Positions 34,548 through 46,548 of a DNA stretch of 64,000 bases are shown piece after piece. A model generated the notes under the pieces. The model had not been told where the DNA came from. It searched no databases and saw nothing but the letters and a program-made list of their open reading frames with translations. The translations under genes and the position numbers were made by a program. Each line of letters opens with the position of its first letter. Position 1 is the first letter of the stretch. Source of the DNA: Antedon mediterranea. Its lineage: Eukaryota; Echinodermata; Crinoidea; Comatulida; Antedonidae. The DNA is taken from positions 26,320,101 to 26,384,100 of the forward strand of contig NC_092677.1 in NCBI RefSeq assembly GCF_964355755.1, read 5' to 3'.

Positions 34548-37500
34548 TAGTCAGGCAGCATTTGTATTTTACTTCATATATTTAGCCAAGTTTGATTTTT
34601 CACTTTTAAGTGATCAAGGACATCACAACGAACAACTTCCAACTTGTTGTCCAAATTCTAAACGCGTTTTTCATTCGCTGGGGGCGCTTTTTCAAAATGG
34701 CCACTTATGCTATCAAATACTTATATCTCGGCAACCACTAATCGTAGAGACTTGGTTTTAATCTTAAAATGTTTGTAAGGTACATATTTCTATTTACTCT
34801 AATGGAATATTTTGACCAGAAATGACTGAAAATGCCATTTCTGACCGTTTGACCTTTGACCTTCTATCATCATATCTCGGTAACTAATGGTCACACAGAC
34901 TTGAAATTTGTTTCAAATTGTTCGCAGTATGCCTTTTTATATTTACTGTAATTAAATGTTTTGTTTTAAAGCAAACAGAAATGCCATATCTGACCTCTTG
35001 CCCTAATGCATGTAATATCCACAACTGAGAGACTATAGATTTGTCTAGTATTGTTTATAACTTGTACCGGTACTTGTGGTTTTGTTGATAATATACCTTG
35101 TTCCAAAATCAATATTTCAAATCACCAATGGAACTGTTATAATAAATAAATACATACCATAAATATTGAATATAGTCAGATTACCCTCTCCAGTCAATAA
35201 AGTTCATCGATATCGTCTACTAGCTCTACATTCCAGTCCTTTGTATTCTCACATCCATCACCACACTCACATGCATCAGTACAGAGCAAGTTGTTTTTCT
35301 TACAACTACAGCGATTTGTTGAACATGAACCACTGCAGGTACATCGACGAATTTCTAGAAGAGCTTCTGGTGCTGGTGGATTGTTGCAAAATACCGGCTT
35401 CAAGTGACCATCTTCTAGTTGCCAGGAGTAGTCAGTTGCTGGTGGAATAGATGGAGTTGGCTTGCATGATGAATTCCATACAATAGACATGATGTATGCT
35501 CTTTCCACGTGTGGTCTAAGAGTTGCCATGGTTGGAGGTAATTGTTGTCCTTCCTTGCCTTTCTGTGCAAATAACATCCATCTCAAGTCTGTGACATATT
35601 CTGCCTTGATCTTAGAAGTACTGTATAATATGCAAACATATCTTTCCATTTGCCTGAAAATCCAATTTGGTATTTCAGAGGTCAGTCCATATACAGCAAA
35701 TGCATCTAGTATTTCATCGTCACATTTCATAAGTGCTTTGAAATGGGCAGACACTCCTTTTCCAGCAAATGTACCTGTGTTATCTGTACCTTTAAATGCG
35801 TACCATCCAATCACTGTTGCTGATATTTGTTTTCAAAGTCGGTAATAGCATTGCCATATAGGTATTTTTTCCCCTCTTTTCCTACAAAATGTGGTCATTG
35901 GAGGAAGTAGAGGATAGCTTCCTGTTAAAAGGATAAAGACATCAGTATCTACAGAAAGTATGTCAACATTGGCACTTGGGTCTTTGTTCATACAATCAAA
36001 GGCATACAATAAGACCAGTTGGTCCCCTTCTTCCAATGTGTGTTGTCCGTGTGTCATCTCTGGCATCATGATAACTTCTGAGAGATTGCAGTTTGCCATC
36101 ATGGACGTGTGATGTGTTACTAGGACCTTCTTCGTGTTGTTCTTGAAGTGATTAGGTATCTTCTCTGACAGATAAGTTCAGCTTTTGTCTCTTTGTGCGA
36201 TAAAAATGTCTTAATGTTCTTAATCTCAGTGTTGTCATTGACATGGTAGTGAATGGTAGTTGTTTTCTGTTTTCTCTTATCTCGTGTAGATTCTTTTAAA
36301 GATCCTGATAGATATTGATCAAATAAAAGACGAACTTCATCATATGGTTTGCTCATACCAAACAAATTCAGATGCAAAGTCAGAAGCATTGAACTTATCA
36401 GACACCTTCTTTACCATATTGACGACACACATTCCATCAAAAATTAGGATTGATGCTGCTTTTTATCATCTTTCTGTACAGGCCTGCTGACATTATCTGG
36501 TAGAGGGAGTTCTGTTATTGACTGCAATACCATTCTTCCATCTGGATGGAAATTTGATGGTGGAGTGCTATTGAACTCATAGTTGTTGCCTATGACATCC
36601 TTTAGAGCGAACTCTGGCCTGCTCTTCGCCACAACTAACAATCTAGACAGCATCTTTCTCTCTTGCTTAATTGAAACTAGTTGACCTTTAATTTGGTTTT
36701 CACCACTGCTCCTACATCCTTTAAATAAGAGAAGTTGTTTTTCTTTTGAGGGTCCCAAAAAACGGTTTTTTCAATCATTCGTGAAGTCACAAATTTATCC
36801 AATGCTTCTTTTCCTAATTGGTCTCGCTTTTCAATCGTTTGACTAACATCATCGGAGGTTACCATGCCAGGCACTGAGTTGGCTTGTCACTGAGTTCCAC
36901 GGGGATCTCACCAGGCTAGCATTGTTTGCTAGGTGTTAGCGACAAGGCCTAGGCTGGAACTATAGTGTATAACTATTTAACTAAGGCCTCTCTGTACAAC
37001 ATTTATATCAGCATAGGTACATTATTATACAAGTAAATGTATATGTACTAATAATAAGTAGGATTTCCCAGCAAACACGGTTTAAATCGGTTTAAAAAAC
37101 ACTTATCATTTAAACTCATGAAATCTAATCTGCTTGAACTTTCAGCCAATCACAGGCTAGGATTATGTATGGAGATAATGAGTGGCTTTTATTTATTTTA
37201 AAACTTTAATTTCCAAGCTTAAGTGAATGTTTTAAAGCATCAATAATTGAAAAATCAATAATGTGTTACAAATATGGATGTTCTGAGCAATCTGTCGAAA
37301 AATGTTATCTGTAACCAACATGTTGTGGATATCACACAGGTTATGGTCAAAGGTCAGATATGGTTTTTCCGGCCATCTTGAAACAAACCTTTCCATTAAA
37401 GCAAATAGAAACATATATTTTCTGAAAAATTTGGGATAAATATCAACTCTTTCTGACCAGTAGTTATTGAGATATGATAAGATCAGGTCAAAGGTCAAAT

Positions 37501-37809
37501 TGTCAGAAATAGTATTTCCGCTCATTTTAGGGCAAAATGTTCCATTATAGTGAATAGAATTATGTACCTTACGAACATTTTAAGACTAAAACCAAGTCTC
37601 TACGATTAGTGGTTGCCGAGATATAAGTACTTGATAGCATAGACGGCCATTTTGAAAAAGCGCCCCCAGCGAATGAAAAACGCGTTTAGAATTTGGACAA
37701 CAAGTTGGAAGTTGTTTCTTGTGATGTCCTTGATCACTAAAAAGTGAAAAATCAAACTTGGCTAAATATATGAAGTAAAGTTAATATAGTGACAAATGCT
37801 GCCTGACTA
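34548..37809 (-). mobile_element. DNA transposon with long terminal inverted repeats
   Basis: The ends are TAGTCAGGCAGCATTTGT and its reverse complement. The inverted repeat is nearly identical over about 250 bp, apart from a short deletion near the left end, and fades over a further 100-150 bp (left 34548-34900, right 37450-37809). A 3-bp duplication TTG flanks it (34545-34547, 37810-37812). Removing the element and one TTG restores an alignment to the A2 exon at this place, so the boundaries are firm. It carries a broken minus-strand gene at 35194-36874. The superfamily is not assigned. Confidence 0.88.
35194..36874 (-). pseudogene. Transposon-encoded protein with PIN-like and Cys-rich CXC segments, frameshifted
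   Basis: Fragments in order from 36874: KEALDKFVTSRMIEKTVFWD; a frame change to RPEFALKDVIGNNYEFNSTP (36444-36758); LNLFGMSKPYDEVRLLFDQY (36389); EEGDQLVLLYAF and VDILSVDTDVFILL (about 36020-35920), which resemble a nuclease-like EADT/DTDV motif pair; IGWYAFKGTDNTGTFAGKG (35814), a HAFTGCDT-like motif; then RRCTCSGSCSTNRCSCKKNN and CTDACECGDGCEN, a tesmin/TSO1-like CXC zinc cluster near the C-terminus. At least three frame breaks show it is dead. This protein type is widespread in invertebrate genomes; its role here as the element's own protein is inferred from position. Confidence 0.7.
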
Positions 37810-38446
37810 TTGGTGTCAGTGTAACTTGTTACTTTATCAGTCTCTAACTTTGTCATGAACGCTTGTAGTAGTCTTCGTAGTCCAGCCTGTTCTTTCGTTT
37901 GTTCAGCGCCCTCATTTCCACAAAGTTTGAGTATGATATTTGCAAGTGTACGTTTGTTTATTTCATCGACGCAAAACTGAAAGATTACAATAATAATTAA
38001 ACTGATGAAAACAATTAGTAGTAGTTATGAATCATTTCAATGACTGTGACGTCACAGAAAGTCTTAGCCACATGCATCTATAATATTCATCTCGGATTGA
38101 TTAAATCCAGAAAATAAAATGTTCGTTGATAAAATAATTGTCACGGAGTAATATAAAATTACTTTATATCTCACTTTTGATTAATATAGACCTTTTCCAA
38201 AAGTTTTAAGTATAAAATTAAGGAACAAGAAATCGACTGATTAGTCTATTTAAGTTTATTTCAAAATAAACACTCTTTAAACTCCTGGCTGCTCTCCAGT
38301 GAAAAGAATTATCAAGACGTACAAATGATATTTATTTTATTTATTCACATAATATACCTACCATGACTTCTTCGCGGTGTTTATCATTCAGGTGAACCAT
38401 TACAGCAAACTTCTTCGCACAGCTGCTATTAAATGTAAATTGTCCC

Positions 38447-38588
38447 CCATAATAATTTATCGTGCTTATAAACTAAGTCTCATTTGAGAGAGTTGAAAGA
38501 GTCGTGAGTTACAACCCTGGCATTAGGTCAGGATTGAACCACGGAATTTGGCACGTTAACCACCAAGCTACAGCTCCACTACATTATG
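38447..38588 (-). mobile_element. tRNA-derived SINE copy
   Basis: On the minus strand, box A TAGCTTGGTGG (38561-38571) and box B GGTTCAATCC (38531-38540) are followed by CCAGGGTTGTAACTC, CTTTCAACTC, AAATGAGA and GCACGAT, colinear with the plus-strand copy at 6322-6486. It sits exactly where A4 exon 3 breaks off. Confidence 0.75.
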
Positions 38589-40214
38589 CCAATCCACAGT
38601 AGGGCACTGCAGTTTGAGAGATTAATATGGTAAAAATCAATTTTGAAACTGTTGCTTTTTTTGTCAATATCATTTTTTCATTAAATTCAAAACCATAAAA
38701 TTACTAACTATTCAACTATTGTTGTAAAGTTCAATTTCCTAATCAAATGAATTGATAATAAACATAAAATGATACTTTATATCTGATGACGCATATGCGT
38801 CTTTTGTAGTGTGCCATTTGAAACATATTTATATTTAATATTTATTAACTCCTAACAAAAAAACATTCATAATCCAATAATGAAAGGGAGGTTAATGCTT
38901 GCAGAAAGCATAATAAATGGCTATAATGTTTTATGGTCGCTAACTAATGTGGTATACCCATTTTATTACTGTTATTCGATATCATGAATATTGACAACTT
39001 CTTTTTTAAAGTATTCTTTTGAAATTCTAACAATTGTAATTTCTTTAAACCCATAAAAGTCGGTAGTTGCCAAATAGCCTACTAATTGCAACAGCGAATT
39101 TCAGTTCACACATTTTAAAAATTGATATTCCTTTATAAATATTTCCTGACAGTCTTTATTTACAATGCTAAAATATAACGTTACAAAATCTATTAAATTA
39201 TTTCTGAATGGATTATGCAAGAAGGAGAAAAACAAAATAAAAAAAACATTGACGCTTTATGCATCTTTTGTATTACAACAAAATCAGTGACTAAATGAAT
39301 TTTAAATCAATCCACTACAAAATACAATAAGGAAAATACACACAGAATGGAGGAAAAAACTGTTGACGTTATCTGAAAACCAATTAAAGACTGATTATAA
39401 TTATATGAGAAAATCTACACTTGGGTCAACTGTTTTTCTTTCAATTGAGGAGAACGAATATGTTTAGAGGGTTTTCAAAAAGTGTTTTTTTTTTCCTTCA
39501 ACTAAAAGACCCTGTTCCTTCCAATTGCCTATTGTATTTGCCTAGTAGGGACACTTTCTCTTTGTGTAAACATAGATGAACAAGACTTTAGATCTACAAT
39601 GCAAAAGATAAAGACAATAGGTAGAGTAAGACATTATTATTATATTGTAATACAATATTAGACGTGACTAGTTTGGTTACTCTTCAATGGTGAAGATTTT
39701 CCCCGCGAAGGTTGCATCAGTACTACTATTATAATGATTACTTTGTGTTAAGTTTATTGTTTTCGTACGCCAGAGTACCACTGTAATTTTTCGAATAAAG
39801 TTTATAAATATTATAGCCATAACTTAATAGGCCTACATAAAAGCTTAATGTGGTTGAATAAATTGTTGCAAAAAATAGCCTGAGTTAATACAGGTATAGT
39901 GATTGTGTCCAACGTTGACAATCCCTAATACGATGATAAAGTGCTGTAAGCACTAAAAAGTGGAATTAAAACAATGTTTCATTAAATGATTTAGAAATAA
40001 AAAATGGTATCAAAGTATTCTTTTCGATACTTAACTATGAAATTAAAATGCATTTACATACTTTGATTTCGAATTAGGAAATTTAAAGTAAACAAAGTAC
40101 TGTATGTACTGTAAAGTAATGCTAATTAAATACTGGACGTTATGTAAATTGAACAGGCTACATAATAGTGCACCACAATCGCCAATGTAAAATTGATTTG
40201 ATTTATCTGTACCG
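38589..40214. other. Spacer with no gene seen
   Basis: Bases about 39140-39180 (ATATTTCCTGACAGTCTTTATTTACAA, in short blocks) resemble 33975-34000, another scrap of the A/B flanking repeat. No exon is supported. Confidence 0.35.
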
Positions 40215-40397
40215 ATAAGATGGTGAAATTAGATAGTATCTCTCTTATCTAATTGGTACCGATTTATTTAGCACCTTTCGGGGTCCCTCCGGTTTAGACG
40301 CAGCAGGGGTACCCGGCAGACTCTCATTTTCATTGACTTCAAGTGACCCCCAACACACTTAAATAGTCAGATATTGGTACCTAGCTCATCTAACTAA
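40215..40397. repeat. Dispersed repeat copy (pair of 49197-49382)
   Basis: About 183 bp are colinear with 49197-49382 in direct orientation, sharing CACTTAAATAGTCAGATATT, GGTACCTAGCTCATCTAAC and TACCCGGCAGACTC. It ends exactly at the start of the B3 pseudo-exon and has removed its splice acceptor. Confidence 0.75.
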
Positions 40398-40399
40398 AT

Positions 40400-40657
40400 G
40401 TACATGAAATTGATTGTGGAACCGAGGTTACACTTGGAGATGTTGATAGTTTAGAAATAAACGATGATGATAACTATTTGATAGATGGTACTAGAAAACT
40501 GATCTGCAAGACACCAACGTGGGTTCTTAAAGATGCAGACATTGAAATAGCATCTGATCCACCATACTCATTGTGTGCAGGGAACAGAGATAATAAATTT
40601 AAAGTGTAAAGAGGGGAAGATGGGTGAATTAAGATAATAAAGAAGGCGATACCGAAG
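40400..40657 (+). pseudogene. Family B pseudo-exon B3
   Basis: It is colinear with B1 exon 4 (IDCGTEVTLGDVDSL, CKTPTWVLKDADIEIASDPP, YSLCAGNRDNKFKV) and retains the donor AAG|GTACGT. Two nonsense changes lie near the end (TAT to TAA after KFKV; TCA to TGA after DG), and the acceptor AG is missing. Confidence 0.8.
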
Positions 40658-40800
40658 GTACGTAAATCAGGTGTTTTATTTATTTTTTTAGCAGGTTTAT
40701 GTTTTTATAGCAGGGTAGCATGTAAACTAAAAACGTCTATCGTCTATTAACTGTAAAGGTATGAAAATGAATGGTTCAATAATACACTGTTTTTTTAATC

Positions 40801-41035
40801 AAGACACCTTCCCTGCGTTTTTTAGATCTAATTTAAGATCACAAACTATATTTAATGTAAAAATAATACTATATGGTTCTATTGCGATAACTTTTTTCGT
40901 CTTTAAATGGTTAAAAATGTGAAAAATAAGTCGATTCTAATATTTATAGCGGCCCCGCTATAAATGCTAAAATGCATTTCGCGCGGATTGATATTTCTGT
41001 TTTTCTTCTGTAATTCACCCAAACAACGATCGTAC
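40801..41035. repeat. Dispersed repeat copy (pair of 9480-9715)
   Basis: See the 9480-9715 copy. It lies at the left edge of the duplicated block 41035-42436. Confidence 0.7.
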
Positions 41036-41677
41036 CTTTTCTGCCGACAGTGTTTTGTTTTCATTTGCGTTCAATGCGTAGTCAGTACTGTAATATGTTG
41101 TTTAAAAAAGAGGTTAAAAAAAGACGCTAAAGCCTGATTAGCACACGCCTAAACCCGCGCCTCCTGGCGCCACGAAAGTGGCAATCGAGTTGCGTAGCAC
41201 CGACAGGGCTGAGGACTTTAAAGGGGATTTAGAAAGGGTTTCTCCATCTCGAACGTAAGACAATTTAGAAAAAAAAGTGCTTACAAACTGTTATAGTGCA
41301 ATCTTAATTGCAAGATACTGTTTCCATCACATTATTACAAATGTTACACAATGTATATTTAGAAAACTCCTCCCTACGAATCTTTTTCGACGAACTTTGA
41401 TCAAAACGAACTGACCCCGCAGTAGATGCACGTGCGTGGTACTATGTTGTGTCAACCTAAGATATACATTCTACAGCCGGGTGAATGACTCAATGTAAAG
41501 AGTAGTTTCAGTGATCGCCGTGTCCATTTCAAAATGGCCGCCATTTTGGACAATTTTTCTTTTCTGTTTATGGCATTAAAAGATGTTATCGAGATAGACA
41601 TTTAATCATAAGTAACAATAAATGTTCAACTAATATTTCACATCATTTGTGTAACAGAACAAGTTTAACGTTAGAAA

Positions 41678-42282
41678 ATGTCGACGCAATATAGTCATTT
41701 GTCTCAGGTTGCATCGACAAATGCTAAACCCAATGATCCGGTAATTTCTATTGTCATATTGGAATAACATGAGTTGAAATAAACATAATATCTAGAAGAC
41801 TTGCATTGTAAATGTTATGCTTCATTTAGAATAGAAAGTACACACACACAATACGTGCGATGGTTGATTTCTTTATAATGTGTATTCAATATCGGACATT
41901 GTTAATAATACAGACAGATATTTGTAAAGAATCGCTCACAACCTAGTAACGGTTCATTACTATTATTATTTCAATATAGACACATAACTTCACGATTTAG
42001 GAATGATACGTAATTTATAGTAATTATTTAATTTGATCATGTTATAAAACCGACTTCGGCTAAAATCTTGCGGTGGAGCTGATACCGATATGAACAAAAA
42101 AATAAATAAATAAAATGGTACCTACTTGTTTATTAATTCTATAACTGGGTCGTGGAGCAAAAGTACTGATGATTTTCTAAGCAATTTTTTATTCTAGGGC
42201 ACCGGAGGTATAGTAGAGCGATTGATTACAGTTTTGTTAATAACAAATAAGTTTGATTTTGATGATGATATGATGGTAACAG
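41678..42282 (+). CDS. Candidate two-exon fragment (C), duplicated at 60085-60671
   Basis: Exon 1, 41678-41740, is 21 codons (MSTQYSHLSQVASTNAKPND) with a phase-0 donor CCG|GTAATT. Exon 2, 42198-42282, has acceptor TTTTTTATTCTAG, frame GTGGIVERLITVLLITNKF then DFDDDMM, and a consensus donor CAG|GTAAGT ending in phase 1. The exon 2 sequence is identical in both copies. No later exon was found before the antisense A gene. The exon 1 flank recurs elsewhere without the coding frame, so this may be only a chance frame in a repeat. Confidence 0.3.
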
Positions 42283-42307
42283 GTAAGTTTACAGATACGT
42301 TGATATG

Positions 42308-42377
42308 AAGTTTGCGGTACACCACCACGACGTTTATTTTTAGAACTATATTATTATACGTGGTGTGCCGCAAACTT
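42308..42377. repeat. Small hairpin (MITE-like) with 19-bp arms
   Basis: AAGTTTGCGGTACACCAC is followed about 30 bp later by GTGGTGTGCCGCAAACTT. The same structure is at 60697-60766, and a single arm (GTGGTGTACCGCAAACTT) is at 49494-49511. Confidence 0.7.
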
Positions 42378-43119
42378 TATAACAACATATGAATTGGTTT
42401 CTAAACATTTTCTTGACTTCATGCTATGGTGAAACAAATTTAATGGGTCACGAAATGTACGTTAATGTTATTATTTATTTAAATAGATATCCTACTAAGT
42501 AGTAGTACACAAAGTACTGTATTATTAATTATTAATTTCATCAACTTCAAAATGCACTATGGTGAAAATAAACATTTAATATCAGGGGCGGTCGCATGAA
42601 TATTTTAATGGGGTTGCCTAAAGAGTAGGCCCACAGAGCGGTAGACAGTAGTATTTGAGCCACAGTCCCCATGGTAATACACGAACAATAGAAATGTCTA
42701 CATTCAACTGCAAACACAATGTAAAAAAATATCCAAAAAATATGTGTGAATGATTAAGCTAATGGGACGAAGTTGAAAACTAGATACAATATTTAGGTTG
42801 CCACCAGCGACAGACCTCATATCCGACGCACATATTTTACTCACTGTTTCAACAAACGCAAAGATTGTAACATTTAAACACTTAGCTTAGTATAATTGAA
42901 CAAAAAGTCTAATTATTACAAATGGATCAAATATATCATACACATTTATCTCTGATTGGATATGATCATACATCATGATACTACTTGACTGTCATTCAGT
43001 CAAGATATAAAAAATGGTTTTAGAACACAATTTTTGATTTCATCGCCGTAGGTTTTCATAGTGTAGTCAACAAGTTGTCACAGTGTCTTCAAACACACCT
43101 AAATCACATCTAAACACAG

Positions 43120-43283
43120 CCAACCTGGTGTATACTGTATCCCATGTGAATGTGGAAAGGTATACATTGTGGAAACTGGACGCGACCTTCAAACCAGGCT
43201 CAAAGAACATCAAGGCCATGCCAGAAGAGGAGAGCAAGACAAATCATCAATAGTTATGCATTCTCACAAACACGGGGAAAGCT
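43120..43283 (+). pseudogene. GIY-YIG endonuclease fragment of a Penelope-like retroelement
   Basis: The plus strand reads PGVYCIPCECGKVYIVETGR, then RLKEHQGHARRGEQDKSS, the GIY-YIG module found after the RT in Penelope-like elements (usual pattern IPC-CG-YIGET-R-R-EH). The YIG Gly is replaced by Val and a stop follows soon after, so it is a dead remnant. Confidence 0.7.
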
Positions 43284-43504
43284 AAAATTAGCTGAAAAAT
43301 AGGGTGGAATTACAGGGTTACCATATCTTGAAAACTAATAAGGGCGCTGCTTCAAACTAGTAAAGCTAATCCTAGCAACAACTAACATGTCGCTGCCAGA
43401 TGGTGTTGATAACTAATCGAAACGTCGCACACGTACGTACTACTTTTGGTTTCACATAAAGGTATTGTATACATATATATCCTTTAATTATATTTCGAAA
43501 ATTT

Positions 43505-46367
43505 TCAGAAAATTGTACATTGAATAGAGGGTTTCTTTTCAGGTATGTGAAATTCTCCCTTCGAGTCAACATAACCTGTAACTTCTTTCGGGTTGTCTTT
43601 GTTTCCAGCTAATATATAAAATGCTGAATCACTCTGACCATAAAGAGACAGCTTGACGTCAGTGAAACTGGTTACTTTATCAGCCTCCAACTTGGTCATG
43701 AACGCTTGTAGTAGTCTTCGTAGTCCAGCCTGTTCTTTTGTTTGTTCAGCGCCCTCATTTCCACAAAGTTTGAGTATGATATTTGCCAGTGTACGTTTGT
43801 TTATCTCATCCACTAGAAACTGTAAAAATTATGTAAATGTTTACTGATACAATGAATACCTCACTAAGCAGTACATTTTTAAGTTGAGAAATTCTGTATA
43901 ATCATTATCCAGACTATTTGGAATGTACCCTATCTAGGGTTACCAGTATATGAAATGGTCATTTTACAAGTTCAACGGGTAAATTAATTGGTTTATATTG
44001 TGTTGGTTTTCACTTTGTACCAGTGGCACTAGTAATGCCAACACTGTTCTAAGTGGGTGCTAAGTTACTATGCTTCCCAGTCAAAATAGACTGCTACTGC
44101 CAGAAGGGTGTAACAATAATATATACGAAAGACCTACCAATACTTCTTCATTCTTTTGAACCATTATAGTGATCTTGACACGATTGCTTTTGAATGTAAC
44201 TTGTTCTCCATTTAACCCACAAAATATTAGCTTTATATCTGAAAACCCCTTTTGTCGAAACGAACTTGTGAACTTTTTCCAGTATGATAGAAGATTTGTC
44301 CATTCTTCAGAAGGACTGTCACATGGGTCAACCAACGCATCAAAAACACGAGACATACATGTGTGACTTTCTTCGTCGGCGAAAGTGGAACAATTTGGAA
44401 GATCTACAATCAACTATAAAAACATAATTTATGTCAAATGTATGTAAGAAAGAGGACGTATAAATGTTTTGGAAACAATTAGGGCAGATCAATAAAAAGT
44501 AACATTAGTTATTCTGGTTAACTAAAACAAATAAAAATTAATGGGCCTAAAAACAATTATTATCTTATTATAAACAAAAATGATTTTATTACATTAGTTG
44601 TTACTCTTTCTTTGCATGGTATCTTTACCATCAGCGTGTACTCGGCAACAGTTGCTTCACAGAAACTGGTACTCCATCGAATCGTACCAACGCTCGTCTG
44701 TACATTTTTTGTTTCCAGAAAATCTGCGCATTTGTTTGCAAATTGACGTTTTGTTTGGATTGTTTTGTCGTTCTTTCGATAGTTTATTTGTTTAAATAAA
44801 CTACTATGAACATTTTTAAGTTGTCTTATACTGAATTCACTCTCGTTGGATTTCTGTAGAAAAGACATAATGAAGTGTTTACCTAGTACTCGACTACTGT
44901 AATCCTGAACATGTTCTAAACCATAAACTTAATTTTTATTCAAACCTCGTCTCTGGCGCACATCACGCTTAGATCACACCGGTGTAGGCCTATTATTTTC
45001 TGATCTAACAGTGCAAATTGTGTTCGGTGGCAGATGGGAGAATCACTACCAAAAAGGGACAAATTGCCTTCGAACTTTTCTAGACCAGAAATCGATCATG
45101 GTAGGAACCGTTTTCAAGATAAGTTATTACTATAGCAGGGTATATATTACCAACAACATTTTGCTACTTTGAAAGAAAAAAGAACTACATTTTGAATTTT
45201 CTTTTAGAACATGCATATCAACACACAGATAAAAAATGTTTGCCATGAAGCAATGAAGTTTAAACAAAACCGAAAAACCCCACAAAATAAACGGTAAACA
45301 AGCCAATTTGACTATGTTTTGCTTTATATTACAGTTTGTTAGGTAGGCCTAAATATCTACTTTTTTGTATCAAAGTGAGTAATAACTATTATATGACATT
45401 AAAATGGCATATTTAACAAAATATTTGAAACAACATTTTTTTAGGACAATATCTTTAAACAAAACCCAACATTATGGCCTATAAACTAATAAATAGGCTA
45501 TGACTGTATCGTTTATTGTATTCGTTGATGTCAACTGTTATAAGTAAATGAAAACAAGTCAGTGAATCAGTTTATTCAACGTCTATATTTTTTTAATGAT
45601 ATTTCTCTTCTGGATGAATAAAAAAAATGAAATTAAATGATTATTATTAAAGATTACTACAATTTTATAATAATAATGAATTTAAAGCGTCCGTTAATAC
45701 TATTTAAATGCCTATACCATTATCAGATAATCTTCCACCTTATAAGCTGAAGTATTAATTCAACTGTGGACCTTGCTCTTTCACCGTGTTAAGAAAACAA
45801 CATCAGAGCTGGCGACGCAATAATGATTAATGAATCAATGGTGGCAATCACATTGGACTTTAATCCAAATATAGTAGGCCACACTGTCCATACAAAAATG
45901 TTTACAATTAATTGAGTAAATTTGTAACGCAGGCCTATTATCTCATAACTGTATATTTTTGCCGTTGTGACAATACAGTTTTATCGTATCGTATTGTATA
46001 TTATTTTTAATTTATTTTGCAGGGTACAATATATCTTTAATTAATAATCTTCTGTAATTATAGAAACTGAACAGCATATGTAACCTAAACCTTTGTCAGT
46101 TGGCCTAGATTGGCATACGACTGGGCAAAAAAAACACCCGTTATGATAACGATTCTTACTGAAATCTAAGTATTCAAACATTCTACCATCAACCATACAT
46201 AACAATACCTTTCTTTATGATATTAATAATGTAACCTACAATTAAAAACAAAAATATTGATATCGATATAAACTGATAACAATTAAATAGCGTAAACAAT
46301 TTACCGTCTTGTCAGCAACTAATTCGGTCTTGTGTCCAAAAAAACGCTGTTTAAGATTACTTGCCAT
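43505..46367 (-). CDS. Family A gene A2: four-exon protein of unknown function with CaaX end (about 300 aa)
   Basis: Exons, all phase 0: 46367-46305 (21 codons, MASNLKQRFFGHKTELVADK), 44853-44605 (83), 44413-44138 (92), 43819-43505 (104 plus stop). Donors ACG|GTAAAT, AGA|GTAACA and TTG|GTAGGT; acceptors TTTCTACAG, TTTTTATAG and TTTTTACAG. Exon sizes and joints match A1 and A3. Signature strands: AEYTLMVKI (exon 2), DIKLIFCGLNGEQVTF (exon 3), DVKLSLYGQSDSAFYI and VDSKGEFHI (exon 4). The C-terminus IQCTIF is a CaaX box whose final Phe suits geranylgeranylation, unlike the CIIS of A1 and A3. No stop or frameshift in any exon. The promoter pair seen in A1 and A3 is not obvious here. B1 starts divergently about 3.3 kb away. 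Function unknown. Confidence 0.72.
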
Positions 46368-46548
46368 GATCACAGAGTAGCTGACCTGGAGTGAAGCTTA
46401 GGCCTACTTGCTGCGAAAAAATAACCAGTTATTATGTGAATAAATTAACCCCAATTTCTTGGCAGCAGAAACACGAAAAATTGTCTGTAACCCGGTAAAT
46501 AACAGCCTGAAAATAACGGTTAAACCACCTAATTGATTCGGTGAGAAC

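Larger units (their letters stand above)
34399..38443 (-). pseudogene. Family A pseudogene A4, split by a DNA transposon and truncated by a SINE
   Basis: Nearest relative is A3. The last exon is split: 37976-37813 (acceptor ATCTTTCAG, VDEINKRTLANII) and 34544-34399 (GYVDSKGEFHIHERYTSRC, then IIS and stop), separated by the transposon 34548-37809. A one-base insertion at about 34485-34510 shifts the frame. Only the 3' end of exon 3 remains (38362-38443, donor ATG|GTAGGT); the SINE at 38447 replaces the rest, and exons 1-2 are missing. The intron is nearly identical to A3's, so the duplication is recent. The CaaX end (CIIS) survives. Confidence 0.85.
41035..42436. repeat. Duplicated block, copy 1 (pair of 59415-60810)
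   Basis: About 1.4 kb are colinear with 59415-60810 with only scattered substitutions and short indels. It begins at GCGTTCAATGCGTAGTCAGT and ends at TTCATGCTATGGTGAAA. It includes the candidate exons at 41678 and 42198 and the small hairpin at 42308. Confidence 0.9.

Noticed and set aside
43653-44795. Plus-strand ORFs opposite A2 exons
   Set aside because: They are antisense shadows of conserved minus-strand exons.
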